A stretch of 64,000 nucleotides of DNA from NCBI GenBank assembly GCA_013180625.2, contig SNVD02000510.1, positions 1-64,000 on the forward strand. The letters run 5' to 3'. A model generated the notes under the pieces. The model did not search any database. It was not told where the DNA came from and was given only the letters and a program-made list of their open reading frames with translations. The position numbers and the translations under genes were made by a program. Origin of the DNA: Boswellia sacra (lineage: Eukaryota > Streptophyta > Magnoliopsida > Sapindales > Burseraceae). How positions within the stretch are numbered: the stretch's first letter is position 1; the number at the start of each line of letters is the position of its first letter. This document shows positions 1 to 10,357 of this stretch, in pieces.

Positions 1-1134
1 GACATTAATAGATGCTTCTAAATCTAACATAGCTCTTTCAAACTTGGTTTTACCAATGGTGCATGGAATGGTGATCGTACCTGGATTATTGCATTTCGGA
101 GGAATTTTCCTTTGTAATACAGCTGAAACATCTTCACCCACACTTACTTTCTCATTTCTTTTTAACTTTCTTTTGCTGGTGCATAACTCCTTGAGACATT
201 TTGTATAATGAGGTACTTGTTCGATAGCATCCAGAAGTGGTATATTTACCTCGATTTTGTGAGAAGTTTCCAGGATTTCTTGTTCTTGTTCCTCCTTCGA
301 TTTTGCAAATCTACTAGGGAAAAGTGGAGGAGAAACATATGAAGGAATGGGAGTTATAGGATTTACCTGAGAAGTCAGTGTTTTGTTCTTGATGGAAGTG
401 GTGTCATCTCCTTCATCAGTTTGTGATTTCTTTGGTAGGACATCTAATTGCTCTTCATTTTGCAAAGTTATTGCACAAGAATTCTCTTTTGGATTGATCA
501 CCGTTTGACAAGAAAATTCTTCTGAGCCTTGGCCCTCGAATTTGCTCATGCTAGTAGCCAATTGTTCCATTTGATTTACTAGGTTTTGGATACTTGCCCC
601 AGTTTCCTGCTGGAATTGCATTGTGTTAGTGGCAAGTTCATTAACAATATCCTGGAGTGACATACCTGAGTTTTCTGGAGTTGGTTGTGGCGCTGGTTGT
701 GGCATTGTTGGTGGTTGCATTTGAAATGGTTGCTGCACTCTAGGTTGATTAAAACCTTGTGGCCGATTTGGTATGGCATTTGGGATAATTGGTTGATTAT
801 TCCAGTAATTAAAATTATGTTGATCTTCCCATCCAGCATTGTAAGTGCTAGAGAAAGGATCATACCATTGCCTCGTTTGTCCTGGAAATCCACCCATGGC
901 ATTGGCTTGTTCCATATATTCTTCTTGTAAAGTTGGATAAATGTCGATTGGATGCTCCATCGTAGAATATATCCCACATTCATAAGATTTTTGTATATCT
1001 CCTACAGCCATGTTTTCCACAAGAGAGGTTAGCTCAGAAAGTTGTTGTTCAATGTTCGGAGTTCTTACCTCATTTACTCTCCATGGTACTTGTGGCTCAA
1101 ATCCGCTATTGAATTGATAGAAGTTTACTGCCAT
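1..1134 (-). CDS. Athila gag/protease region (partial, no stop before window edge)
   Basis: Reading from ATG at 1134 down to base 1 gives 378 codons without a stop, starting MAVNFYQFNSGFEPQ. Residues about 55-75 correspond to the cysteine/histidine knuckle region of Athila gag, but most cysteines are replaced (ECGIYST, DIYPTLQ). A Gln/Pro-rich stretch (about 110-155) follows. At the far end comes the protease entry with CTIGKTKFERAMLDL and then EASIN, where the family has D-L-G-A-S: the glycine next to the catalytic Asp is Glu. The large retrotransposon-gag domain that normally precedes this is absent, although the primer site is intact just upstream. The frame is open but the product is probably non-functional. 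Lineage is sure, function is not. Confidence 0.85.
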   Translation of the reverse strand, partial: MAVNFYQFNSGFEPQVPWRVNEVRTPNIEQQLSELTSLVENMAVGDIQKSYECGIYSTMEHPIDIYPTLQEEYMEQANAMGGFPGQTRQWYDPFSSTYNAGWEDQHNFNYWNNQPIIPNAIPNRPQGFNQPRVQQPFQMQPPTMPQPAPQPTPENSGMSLQDIVNELATNTMQFQQETGASIQNLVNQMEQLATSMSKFEGQGSEEFSCQTVINPKENSCAITLQNEEQLDVLPKKSQTDEGDDTTSIKNKTLTSQVNPITPIPSYVSPPLFPSRFAKSKEEQEQEILETSHKIEVNIPLLDAIEQVPHYTKCLKELCTSKRKLKRNEKVSVGEDVSAVLQRKIPPKCNNPGTITIPCTIGKTKFERAMLDLEASINV

Positions 1135-1222
1135 GTTGTCTAAACACAACAATCAGAAAAGAAAAACAAAGAAAATATGAATCAACAATGAAAACAAAAT
1201 AACAAATCGATTAGAAAATCAA

Positions 1223-1240
1223 TCCCCGGCAACGGCGCCA
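1223..1240 (-). other. Primer binding site, tRNA-Asp type
   Basis: The plus strand reads TCCCCGGCAACGGCGCCA, the 3' terminal sequence of plant tRNA-Asp including CCA. Its complement on the minus strand primes reverse transcription of Athila-type elements. It is not a tRNA gene: no acceptor stem or anticodon arm surrounds it. Confidence 0.9.
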
Positions 1241-1246
1241 AAAACT

Positions 1247-2673
1247 TGATGCTTTCGAAACTAGCAAGTATACTAGTCGCACAAGTAATAAAGTGATGAG
1301 TAAGATATCGTTCCCACGAGGATTGATTCTAATTGAATTTGTTATTCGAAAGCAACAATAAACTAAATGAGGGGGGTTTTGTTGATTGATTAACTTGATG
1401 AAATATTAATGCAAGTAAAGCATAACACAATACAAATTAAAACAGATTGAAAAATCAATGAGAGAAACCTGGTTAAGGGATCCTTCTCTACCACATCATT
1501 CTCTGCCACAAGATATGGATTTGCGAATTAATCATAGAATGGTCATCCAATTACACCATTGAAATTATCAACCGTAGATAACAACAAGCTCTGTTATCCC
1601 AATCTTTCCTTACTTTGTTGTTAAACAAAACAGGCTCTTTATTTAATCTCTATCCATTAAACAACCTAGAACAAGCTCTCTAAATTTAATTCAATGGATG
1701 CATTACGATAAGAAAGATAGGTTGATCTAAGCAATAAACACACAAGCTCGGATTATTTAACTTAGGTTATATTCTCCAATTGCAATCTCTGATCACAATT
1801 TTGCTACTAATGATTAGAAATTCAAGACAATTACGGATCAAGATTTCTAATCTAGCAATAGACAAATCCAGATTATATTCAGTTGGCCATTCGAAATACA
1901 ATCCAGCAAGCAATCATAAGCATTAGATATAGGAAAATACAAGCAAATTCAATTAGAGAATTGGATAACAACTTCTTGCACAATCAACTTACAAAAACCA
2001 TATCAGGGGCTTTGAAATCACCCTCAACCAATTCAGATTCAGTTACACATGTTTAAGAACGTGGTAAAATACAATACAACATGGAGACATTCCAGAAAAT
2101 GAAAGGGAAGGGAAAAACTTAGCAAATTTGATGTAATTCTCTTTGGATTGTAGTTCTTCCTCTTTCCAAGCCTTCTTTCTCCTTCAAGAACTCCAAGAGA
2201 TGAAAGAATTCCAGAGCTGCAGCCTCCCACACGTTCTCCCCTCTTCAAGTTATTAAATAAAACCCTAAAATGTGTTTAAATACTCTGCTACAGTGACTTG
2301 CTACAGTGCCCCGTATTATACATGCTACAGTGACTTGTGGAATTATATTTCTATACATCTCACACTGTTTCGATTAGAACTTTTGGTACACTGAATGGAT
2401 TTATAAACCGTAAATTTCTCCAGAAAATAGACTTCGAGAGCTTTCCAACGGTATATAACATGTCGTTGGGTTCATTGTATATCAATACAATTAAATCCGA
2501 GAAGATCACTGACTAGCAGAGGTGAAAATGAAGGGTTTTACTCCATTTTGTGCAAGTTGCTCCAAAACTCCTACAAACATCAAAACCACACAAAAACATA
2601 AAAATACCAAGGGATATAGCAAAGAAACATGGACGAATTGATGTGAAAGTAATACATAAATAGACACCTATCA
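1247..2673 (-). repeat. 5' LTR of the Athila element
   Basis: About 1427 bp. On the minus strand it starts TGATAGGTG and ends GCATCA, six bases before the primer site. No coding region inside is convincing; the short open frames are chance. The second LTR is outside the window, so its divergence cannot be measured here. Confidence 0.8.
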
Positions 2674-2678
2674 CCTAT

Positions 2679-3267
2679 TCACGAATTTAAATTGCAAAAC
2701 CCAAAAAAAAAAAAAATCCAGCTGAACCTTTTATCCTGAACTATTCTATTGAGCAAGCAATGTTCTTGTGCAATCCTCCAGCTGTTTTCACTCCTTTTTA
2801 TTTTTATTTTCTTTTTACAAATTTGAGCAAGGAATTTACGATGAAGCTTATTTGATTTAAATTGAATGTAGTACAATTTAAAACTCTTCCTATGATTTAT
2901 GAGTTAGGTGTAAGTTAAACTCTTTAAGATCAATCCATTTATCTCTGCTCACATAATAACTCAAGCTCATTACTTAATTAACTTTCTAGTAAACTCAAAT
3001 TATTTTTCTCACTTATGGGTAGCTTTAAATTTGTATTCTGAATAAACCTTAACTTTTCACTTATCTCAACGGACTTACCAAATGGAGTGAATACAATAAT
3101 TTACTTTTGTTTGATCAAGCTATATAGCATAATACTAATAAAATGCAATGAATTGAACAATGACCATCAATTCTTTCTTTGATTTAATTTCAGCATTAGA
3201 AGCCGGTCATTTTACATCGACATTTGTATACAGATTCCTTTTTCTAAAGACTTTGATATTTTCTTTT
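2679..3267. other. Intergenic, AT-rich, nothing recognised
   Basis: I see no conserved coding, RNA or repeat signature. Poly-A/T runs and short chance open frames only. Confidence 0.6.
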
Positions 3268-3329
3268 TGAGTAATGCTACGCTTACAAAGTTTGTACACG
3301 ATGTTTATTTACAAAATTGATGTAACATC
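3268..3329. repeat. Possible left end of a MITE split by the first CACTA element
   Basis: Left flank TAATGCTACGCTTACAAAGT and right flank ACTTTGTAAGTGCAACTTTA (about 16827-16846) are imperfect inverted copies. They may be the ends of a short MITE into which the CACTA element inserted. The repeat is short and imperfect. Confidence 0.35.
3327..3329. other. Left 3-bp target-site duplication (ATC) of the first CACTA element
   Basis: ATC directly precedes CACTA; the matching copy is at 16807-16809. Confidence 0.85.
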
Positions 3330-3345
3330 CACTACAAAGAAAACG

Positions 3346-3437
3346 GTGGATATACGGTGGCCTTTTACGACGGTTTTTAAAGCCACCTCAAACACTGATA
3401 CGGGCAGCAATTTACGTCGGTTTGAAAACCGACGTAT
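3346..3437. promoter_or_regulatory. Left subterminal repeats of the first CACTA element
   Basis: Several copies of a short motif like ACGGTGG, ACGACGGTTTTT and its complement AAAACCGACGTA occur within 100 bp of the end. In En/Spm such motifs bind the TNPA protein that brings the two ends together. Binding here is inferred from position and family. Confidence 0.7.
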
Positions 3438-3863
3438 AAATGCCCAAAAAAACCCAAATCATTTTGCCCTAATCTCGCCTATTCTCTCAATTTCCCTCTC
3501 ATTCTCTCAATTTCCCTCTCGGATTTTCTCTCAAATCTCCCCCATTACAATACCCAATTGAGTCTGCCTATCATTTTCTCGCATCATCTCGCATTTTGCC
3601 CAATCGATTCTAATCGGTTCTCCTCGCTTCGCAACCGATTGTGCCTCGCAGCTTCAGTTTCTCTTGTCTACCTCGCAGCCTTAGCTCATCGTTGCTTGCT
3701 TGCTTGCTTTACTCTTCAAGTCGTCGTCTTCTCTACTCGTCAATCCAGTGATAACAGAAGATAAGGTGCGCTAATTTTCTCTCTAATCTTTACTTGTTTA
3801 TTATTGTTGTTGTTGTTATAATTCGAAATTGATGTTATCTAAGCTGGAAACTTCAAATAAAAT

Positions 3864-3970
3864 GGATTGATTGTGGTGGAAATTGGAACACCGATCTCTT
3901 TTAGACAATCTCAATAGTATCCGAAATGATTGATTGTGGTGGAAATTGGAACACCGATCTCTTTTAGAAT
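3864..3970. repeat. Two-copy tandem duplication, about 64 bp apart
   Basis: The segment beginning GATTGATTGTGGTGG and ending CCGATCTCTTTTAGA occurs at 3864 and again at 3928, inside the presumed leader of the CACTA element. Confidence 0.75.
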
Positions 3971-3996
3971 TGTTGCTATACGTGTTCTGTTCACAG

Positions 3997-4083
3997 GAGT
4001 GCTTGGAAGTAGAGAAAGAAAAGACTTTCTATGACTTCCAGTTCAACACAAGGATCGTGAAATCGACAATTGTACATTTTCAG
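3997..4083 (+). pseudogene. Captured exon of a WD40-repeat protein (C2A9.03-like) inside the CACTA element
   Basis: An 87-bp open exon (29 codons) lies between a good acceptor (TTCACAG) and donor (CAG/GTAGAT). It encodes ECLEVEKEKTFYDFQF and ends KSTIVHFQ. From memory this closely matches an internal segment of plant WD-repeat proteins of the C2A9.03-like family, just before their first blades. No other exon of that gene was recognised nearby, so it looks like a one-exon capture by the transposon. The assignment rests on a short peptide. Confidence 0.55.
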
Positions 4084-6032
4084 GTAGATACTTGGCCCTT
4101 TTTTTTTCCCTTAATCTATTTGGTTTTTCAGCATTTTAAGCATGTTAGTTTCTGAATGAGTTTAGGGCACAAACATTTCATTACTCTAAATTTCAAATTT
4201 TTAATTTATTTTTCATGAGTGAACATTTGCAGCACACTATTAAAAATTCGTTCTACCCATGTGCCTCTGATTTCTTGGTTCTAACAATTCCTTTCATTGT
4301 TTGCCATGGTAAATTTTTCATTGTTGCCTTGCATAAAGTGATAAATCTCATGCATAGGATAAACTTTAGTTATCCTTAAGAATTTGGGTTGCTGGGGTTG
4401 TTCCTAGTCCGCCATTTATAGTTGTTTTGAACTCATGTTATATGCCTATCATATTAGTCTGTATGAGTTTTGCAGGTTTTGTGTATTATTATTATTTTCT
4501 TTGGAAAATTGTTATACATGATACTAGCTTTGTGCTTCAACCACTCATTAGAGGGTACAGAGCTTGCTTTTATGCTAGGTTTCAATGAATATCTTATATG
4601 CTCAGACATGTAATTAACTTTACCTACAGCTACTTTAAGTTTTGAAGAATTGCTCCAGAATGAAAGATGGTCTAGTGAGGCCATCTTTACACCTTTATAC
4701 TGATCTGCAAACTGGTGAATACAATCTATTCTTAACTTAAGTTTTTGCTGTGTCCTCACTTTGGTGGTGCTTGAGAAATACAAAACCTATCATTATTAAT
4801 GCAAAAATAAATCGTCGATCACTATCTGCAACAGCTACTCCAATCAACTAATTTCCTATTTTCTAATTTATAAACTAAAAGAACACAAATAGAATGCAAG
4901 AATCTACCACCTCTAGCGTGTAACACTTTTTCAAAAATTTCTTAATGGTATAAGAAATACTAGAACAGAACAGGTATCGTAGTTATGAAATCAACTAGTT
5001 TAGTAGCTTGCTAGCTTGACCATTAACTTCTAGTTTTAGCATTTTAACGGAAGCGATGTGCAGCAAACAGTAGGCAACACCACAACCCAGAGAAATGCAC
5101 AATAGGTAGAATAGAGTTCACCTACGTTACATACAGTTTAACATGGTAAACAGAGTTCCCAGTACTACAAGTTCTCAAGAATAGAAAAATGGAGTGGTTT
5201 CCAAAAATGAGGTGCATCAAAAACTACTGATAAGTAAAACCGCTCTCTGTTATTCTTCTTGAGAACCAGTATTGAGAGCAATTTTCAAAAGAGGGTATCA
5301 AAACTTTTAGATGATATCCAATTGATTCTGACATGAAACTCCTTCCTGCGTAATGTCAGCCATTTTGCATGAGTAGGACATTATCTTAACAGTAAGCTTG
5401 TCCATGATAAGTACCTTCACATAAGACATTCAAGAACCACAAAAAAAAAAAAAAAAAAAGAGAAATGAACTTCAACAGTAAATGGAGAACAAAGCTTTAT
5501 TACATATAATAGTTAGGACAAAGCATAATCAAAAGGTACAAAAAGGGAAACAAAATCATTAAATGCAAATTATAGAAATGAACCATTCCAATTTGCATTA
5601 CTTTACAAGATAAACAAATGAAGTAGCATAAACACTCATAATTAAACATAGCACATGAACCATCCTTTTAACAGGCTTTGAATATAAAACATAAAAAATT
5701 TTGCGCACAAAAAAAAAACCAATCAACACAAGTTAAGTGCATAACGATCACAGCAGGACTCTTGCCTGCCCAAAAATTTTGTAAATTTGAATGCAATAAA
5801 AAATTCTTAGCTGATCAGAGTTATAGGTTCTCACTGCATCTTCCCTTAGCATACTTGGAGCATAAGAAACAAAAATAAAACAAAACAAAATAAAATCTTA
5901 AAGAAAAAAATAAAATAAAATTATCTAGAGAATTCCAGGAACATAATAAGAGATAGAAATACAAAGCCATCTAATCTATTTTTCATTATCAATAGTCCAT
6001 TGTTTTTTGAATTAAGTAAGTGTGGTTAATCA
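4084..6032. other. Non-coding interior of the first CACTA element
   Basis: AT-rich sequence with poly-A runs (for example 5442-5459). No recognisable exon or repeat family. Confidence 0.5.
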
Positions 6033-6670
6033 ATGTAACAAGTGTGAAAAGCAAATAAAAGAAGACTGAACTGAAAACGAAGAAGTTCACAGCAGTAGCA
6101 AACAATGCACTGCAGTTCATACATTTAATCTTCTATTTTTCCTATTTGTTTCTATCTGTCTACACTGATTGAACTATATTTTTGTCCATTGTTTTGCTGC
6201 TATTTGTGTGTCTTTGAGAGTGTTAAAAAAGGCTGAAAAAAATTCTGTTTTTATTTGCTGGATACATCAACTTTAATTCTTTTTCTTTTATTTCTTTCTC
6301 TAGGTTGTCAGATTCCAATTGGTGGATCAACCTGCCAACATATTAATTAATCGAAAAGAAGCAAGTTGAAGACAGGTTTGGTGACTGATTATCAGGTCTG
6401 AATACGTATACCAAATAGTTACTCTTTCACTGCTGCTTGTTGATTGCACATTCTCTGTCCTACGCTAATACTATTATGGAGAATGTTTTCAAGGCTAGGG
6501 ATTTAGATTAACTACTAAGAAAGTCTTGAAAGGAAATAGTGACAATTTTCTCTTACTATTATTATACATGATTAGAAAAAATCACGGACGGTCAGATTCC
6601 TTAGTGAATATGCATGGAGTCTGTGTTGTCTGCTCCCTTTATATGCTGTGTTTTAGTTCTGTAAATGCTT
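6033..6670. repeat. Duplicated about 650-bp block, copy 1
   Basis: The block beginning AACAAGTGTGAAAAGC and ending near TTTAGTTCTGTAAATGCT is repeated in the same orientation at about 7864-8498 with scattered substitutions and small indels. Both lie in the 5' non-coding half of the CACTA element. Confidence 0.85.
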
Positions 6671-7087
6671 TATAGACTGTGGCTTTTGTAAGTGTGGATT
6701 CTGTCATGATTCATGTAATCATATTTGTATCATTATCTTGATGTAATCATCTATACTTTTGGGTTGTGTATACATTTGTGTGCGTTTATGCATGCCTGGA
6801 GATGAAGAGGGGGTGTTGGAGTAAGACTAAGCACATTAGTTAATATGGAACAACTCCAAACTTGTGATGATCTGATGTGTTCGAATGTGTCTTTCTCTTC
6901 ATACATTGAATTGAATTTTGTCTATAATTTCATTGTGGCTTTGAACAAAGAAACAATCCTGAATTGATATGTACTCATTTTATGATAGAATCTCTCAGCC
7001 TCAATCAAAACCTCCTATTAGATTCACCTACTATAGGCGAAAAAAGTAGGAAAGGTTGAAAGATGAGGTGGCAGACATTTATTTATT

Positions 7088-7420
7088 TTTGTTATCCTTT
7101 CTGTTTTCTGTTTTGAATAAAAGCTGTGAATTGGGTTTGTGTCTGCTGAGCTGGAAGGGGGGCTGAGTTTCTTTTTGTTATCCTTTCTGTTTTCTGTTTT
7201 GAATAAAAGCTGGGAATTGGTTTTGTGTCTGCTGAGCTGGAAGGGGGGCTGAGTTTCTTTTTGTTATCCTTTCTGTTTTCTGTTTTGAATAAAAGCTGGG
7301 AATTGTTTTTGTGTCTGCTGAGCTGGAAGGGGGGTTGAGTTTCTTTTTGTTATCCTTTTTGTTTTTTGTTTTGAATAAAAGCTGGGAATTGGTTTTGTGT
7401 CTGCTGAGCTGGAAGGGAAT
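7088..7420. repeat. 86-bp tandem repeat, about 4 copies
   Basis: The segment GTTATCCTTTCTGTTTTCTG recurs at 7091, 7177, 7263 and 7349, an exact 86-bp period. Each unit ends with CTGCTGAGCTGGAAGG. The first three are nearly identical; the fourth is slightly diverged. Confidence 0.9.
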
Positions 7421-7863
7421 TCAGTATATTTTTCTACTATAGGTGCTGCTACTCTAACTTCTCTTCTACATTTTCGTTCTGGTTTGAAAATTGTGCTCTT
7501 TGTGTGAGGTAGAACCTGCCATTTTATCATGAAAATGATGAAAGGTCTGAAATAAGGACACAAAAATATTAAGTTAAAATTATTTTAAAGACAAAATATT
7601 TTAAAATGATGAAAGGTCTGAAACAGAGGGATCGTCTCATATATACATAACCTTGTGCAGGCAAGAATACATAACTGTTAATGATAATGTGCACTAATGC
7701 TGCTGGACTCTACTGTACATGCATTAAGTTTCTAGTTTTTATGTGCACCATTGTATGTGAATTAAAGTTCACCACTGCTTTTATTTGTGTGAACTAAAAT
7801 CAACCAAAATGTGTGGTTGTTGTTGTAGCTGTTGGCTTATAAATATGAGCCTAATTCAATGTA

Positions 7864-8498
7864 ACAAGTGTGAAAAGCAAATAAAAGAAGACTTACCTAA
7901 AAACGAAGAAGTTCACAGCAGTAGCAAACAATGCACTGCAGTTCATACATTTAATCTTCTATTTATCCTATTTGTTTCTCTCTGTTTGCACTGATTGAAC
8001 TGTATATCTGTCCATTGTTTTGCTGCTATTTGTGTGTCTTTGAGAGTGTTAAAAAAGGCTAAAAAAAAAATTCTGTTTTTATTTGCTGTATACATCAACT
8101 TTAATTCTTTTTCTTTTATTTCTTTCTCTAGGTTGTCAGATTCCAATTGCTGGATCAACTTGCCAACATATTAATTAATTGAAAAGAACCAAGCTGAAGA
8201 CAGAGGTGTGGTGACTGATTATTAGGTCTGAATAAGTATACCAAATAGTTACTCTTTCACTGCAAAAAAAAATTGCACATTCTTTGTCCTCTGCTAATAC
8301 TATTGTGGAGAATGTTCTTAGGGCTAAGGGATTTAGATTAACTACTAAGTCTTGAAAGGAAATAGTGACAATTTTCTCTTACTGTTATGATACATGATTA
8401 GAAAAAATCTCGGATGGTCAGATTCCTTAGTGAATATGCATGGCATCTGTGTTGTCTGCTCTCTTTATATGCTGTCTTTTAGTTCTGTAAATGCTGTA
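7864..8498. repeat. Duplicated about 650-bp block, copy 2
   Basis: Second copy of the block at 6033-6670, about 1.83 kb downstream. It runs directly into the 147-bp tandem array. Confidence 0.85.
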
Positions 8499-8504
8499 TT
8501 AAAT

Positions 8505-9590
8505 CAACAATTAATTAAATTAACATAGTCCATTCACTTATAAACTAAACCAACCCATCCCACAAACATAAGTAAAGTTGGTAGCCCACTAAACCCAAAA
8601 AAAGAATTTAGGCCCAACTAATTCCAAAAAAATAAAAACAGCCCATTAAACCAATAATTAATTAAACTAACATAGCCCATTCACTTATAAACTAAACCAA
8701 CCCATCCCACTAACATAAGCAAAGTGGGTAGCCCACTAAAGCCAAAAAAAGCATTTAGGCCCAACTAATTCCAAAAAAGTAAAAACAGCCCATTAAACCA
8801 ACAATTAATTAAACTAACTTAACCTATTCAGTTATAAACTAAACCAACCAATCTCACTAACATAAGCAAAGTGGGTAGCCCACTAAACCCAAAAAAAGCA
8901 TTTAGGCCCTACTAATTCCAAAAAAATAAAAACAGCCCATTAAACCAACAATTAATTAAATTAACCTAGCTCATTCACTTATAAATTAAACCAACCCATC
9001 CCACTAACATAAGCAAAGTGGGTAGCCCACTAAACCCAAAAAAAGCATTTAGGCCCAACTAAATCCAAAAAAATAAAAATAGCCCATTAAACCAACAATT
9101 AATTAAACTAACTTAGCCCATTCACTTATAAACTAAACCAACCCATCCCACTAACATAAGCAAAGTAGGTAACCCACTAAACCCAAAAAAAGCATTTAAG
9201 CCCAACTAATTTCAAAAAAATAAAAACAGCCCATTAAACCAACAATTAATTAAACTAACTCAGCCCATTCACTTATAAACTAAACCAACCCATCCCACTA
9301 ACATAAGCAAAGTGGGTAGCCCACTAAACCTAAATGCCCGACTAATTCCAAAAAAATAGAAACAGCCCATTAAACCAACAATTAATTAAACTAACCTATC
9401 CCATTCACTTATAAACTAAACCAACCCATCCCACTAACATAAGCAAAGTGGGTAGCTCACTAAACCCAAAAAAAGCATTTAGGCCCAACTAATTCCAAAA
9501 AAATAGAAACAACCCATTAAACCAACAATTAATTAAACCAACCTAGCCCATTCACTTATAAACTAAACCAACCCATTCCACTAAAACAAA
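8505..9590. repeat. 147-bp tandem array, about 7.4 copies
   Basis: The marker CATTCACTTATAAACTAAACC (or a one- or two-base variant) starts at 8531, 8678, 8825, 8972, 9119, 9266, 9402 and 9549. The period is 147 bp except for one unit shortened by 11 bp. The units are AT-rich, contain AATTAATTAAACTAAC and a GTGGGTAGCCCACT hairpin, and differ by point changes only. The array sits between the duplicated block and the transposase gene. Confidence 0.92.
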
Positions 9591-9834
9591 CAAAGAAAAA
9601 AAAGACAATAGCACATTACACCTTATAAAAAGACACTAGCCTTCTAGAACTAAATTTAAAAAATGGTCAACAGCCCATTAAACCTTTAAAAAAGACACAT
9701 GCCTATTAAAACCAAATAAAGCCAAATGGCGGTTTCACATAAAGAACGGATCCCGCTTCTGTACTTTGTTATAAATATTATGTTTTCCTATGTTCGTTGA
9801 AAAGTTTATTAACATTGTTATATTCAATTGTTAT

Positions 9835-9962
9835 TCATGCATATAAGCGTAGACCCCGTTCAAGAATTATTATATGACATATCGTTTTTCATTTTCATTC
9901 ATGCATATAAGCTTAGACCCCGTTCAAGAATTATTATATGACATATCTTTTTTCATTTTCAT
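9835..9962. repeat. Two-copy 64-bp tandem duplication
   Basis: TCATGCATATAAGC..TAGACCCCG starts at 9835 and 9899 with near identity, about 400 bp upstream of the transposase start codon. Confidence 0.8.
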
Positions 9963-10023
9963 CGAAAGATGACAACGAAGAGTATATGTCTAGTAATGAT
10001 TCTTGAATTGTCCAGATTCGGAC

Positions 10024-10236
10024 AGTTCAAGCATGCATAAGTTTGTATTATAAATTAGTTGGTCATGTTTTGTTCCATCTTATCAGAAAATTTGGTTACA
10101 TTTCCTCATGTTCTCTTAGTACATATATATGTGTACTTGGAGAACTATAGGGAAATGCTGCCAAATTTTCTGTTAAAATGGAGCAACTTGTGACTACTAG
10201 TTTATAATACAAACTTATGCATTCTTGAATGGGATA
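10024..10236. repeat. Imperfect inverted repeat (hairpin), arms about 80 bp
   Basis: The left arm (10024-10101) contains TTCAAGCATGCATAAGTTTG followed by TATTATAAA. The right arm (about 10160-10236) contains the complement: TTTATAATACAAACTTATGC then ATTCTTGAA. The loop is about 60 bp. It lies directly upstream of the transposase gene and could be a small MITE or part of its promoter; I saw no clear target duplication. Confidence 0.6.
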
Positions 10237-10357
10237 GGACCACTAACCTTTTAGATAAATGTTTGCAATTAGGTTTCATATTATATTTATTCACTTGTGC
10301 ATGAATAAATTTGTATTGATATAAACATTGTTGTTATTACTTTTAAGGGAAATTCTC

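Larger units (their letters stand above)
1..2673 (-). mobile_element. Athila-type Ty3/gypsy retrotransposon, 5' end (partial, leaves window)
   Basis: Read on the minus strand the order is 5' LTR (2673 to 1247), primer binding site (1240 to 1223), then gag/protease coding to the window edge. The LTR termini are TG..CA on the minus strand. The primer site matches the 3' end of plant tRNA-Asp, which is diagnostic for the Athila lineage. The bases after the LTR, CCTAT at 2674-2678, would be one copy of the target duplication; the other lies outside the window. Only about 90 bp separate the primer site from the start codon, and the usual N-terminal gag domain is missing, so this is an internally deleted copy. 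Confidence 0.88.

Noticed and set aside
579..983. 134-codon minus-strand open frame
   Set aside because: It is another frame of the real Athila gag frame (1-1134), whose motifs lie in the other frame.
1223..1240. tRNA-Asp gene fragment
   Set aside because: Only the 3' acceptor end is present, beside an LTR; it is a primer binding site.
2039..2248. Small minus-strand open frame in the Athila LTR
   Set aside because: No family resemblance and it lies wholly within an LTR.
8505..9590. CRISPR-like regular repeat array
   Set aside because: The 147-bp units are contiguous tandem repeats with no unique spacers, inside a plant transposon.
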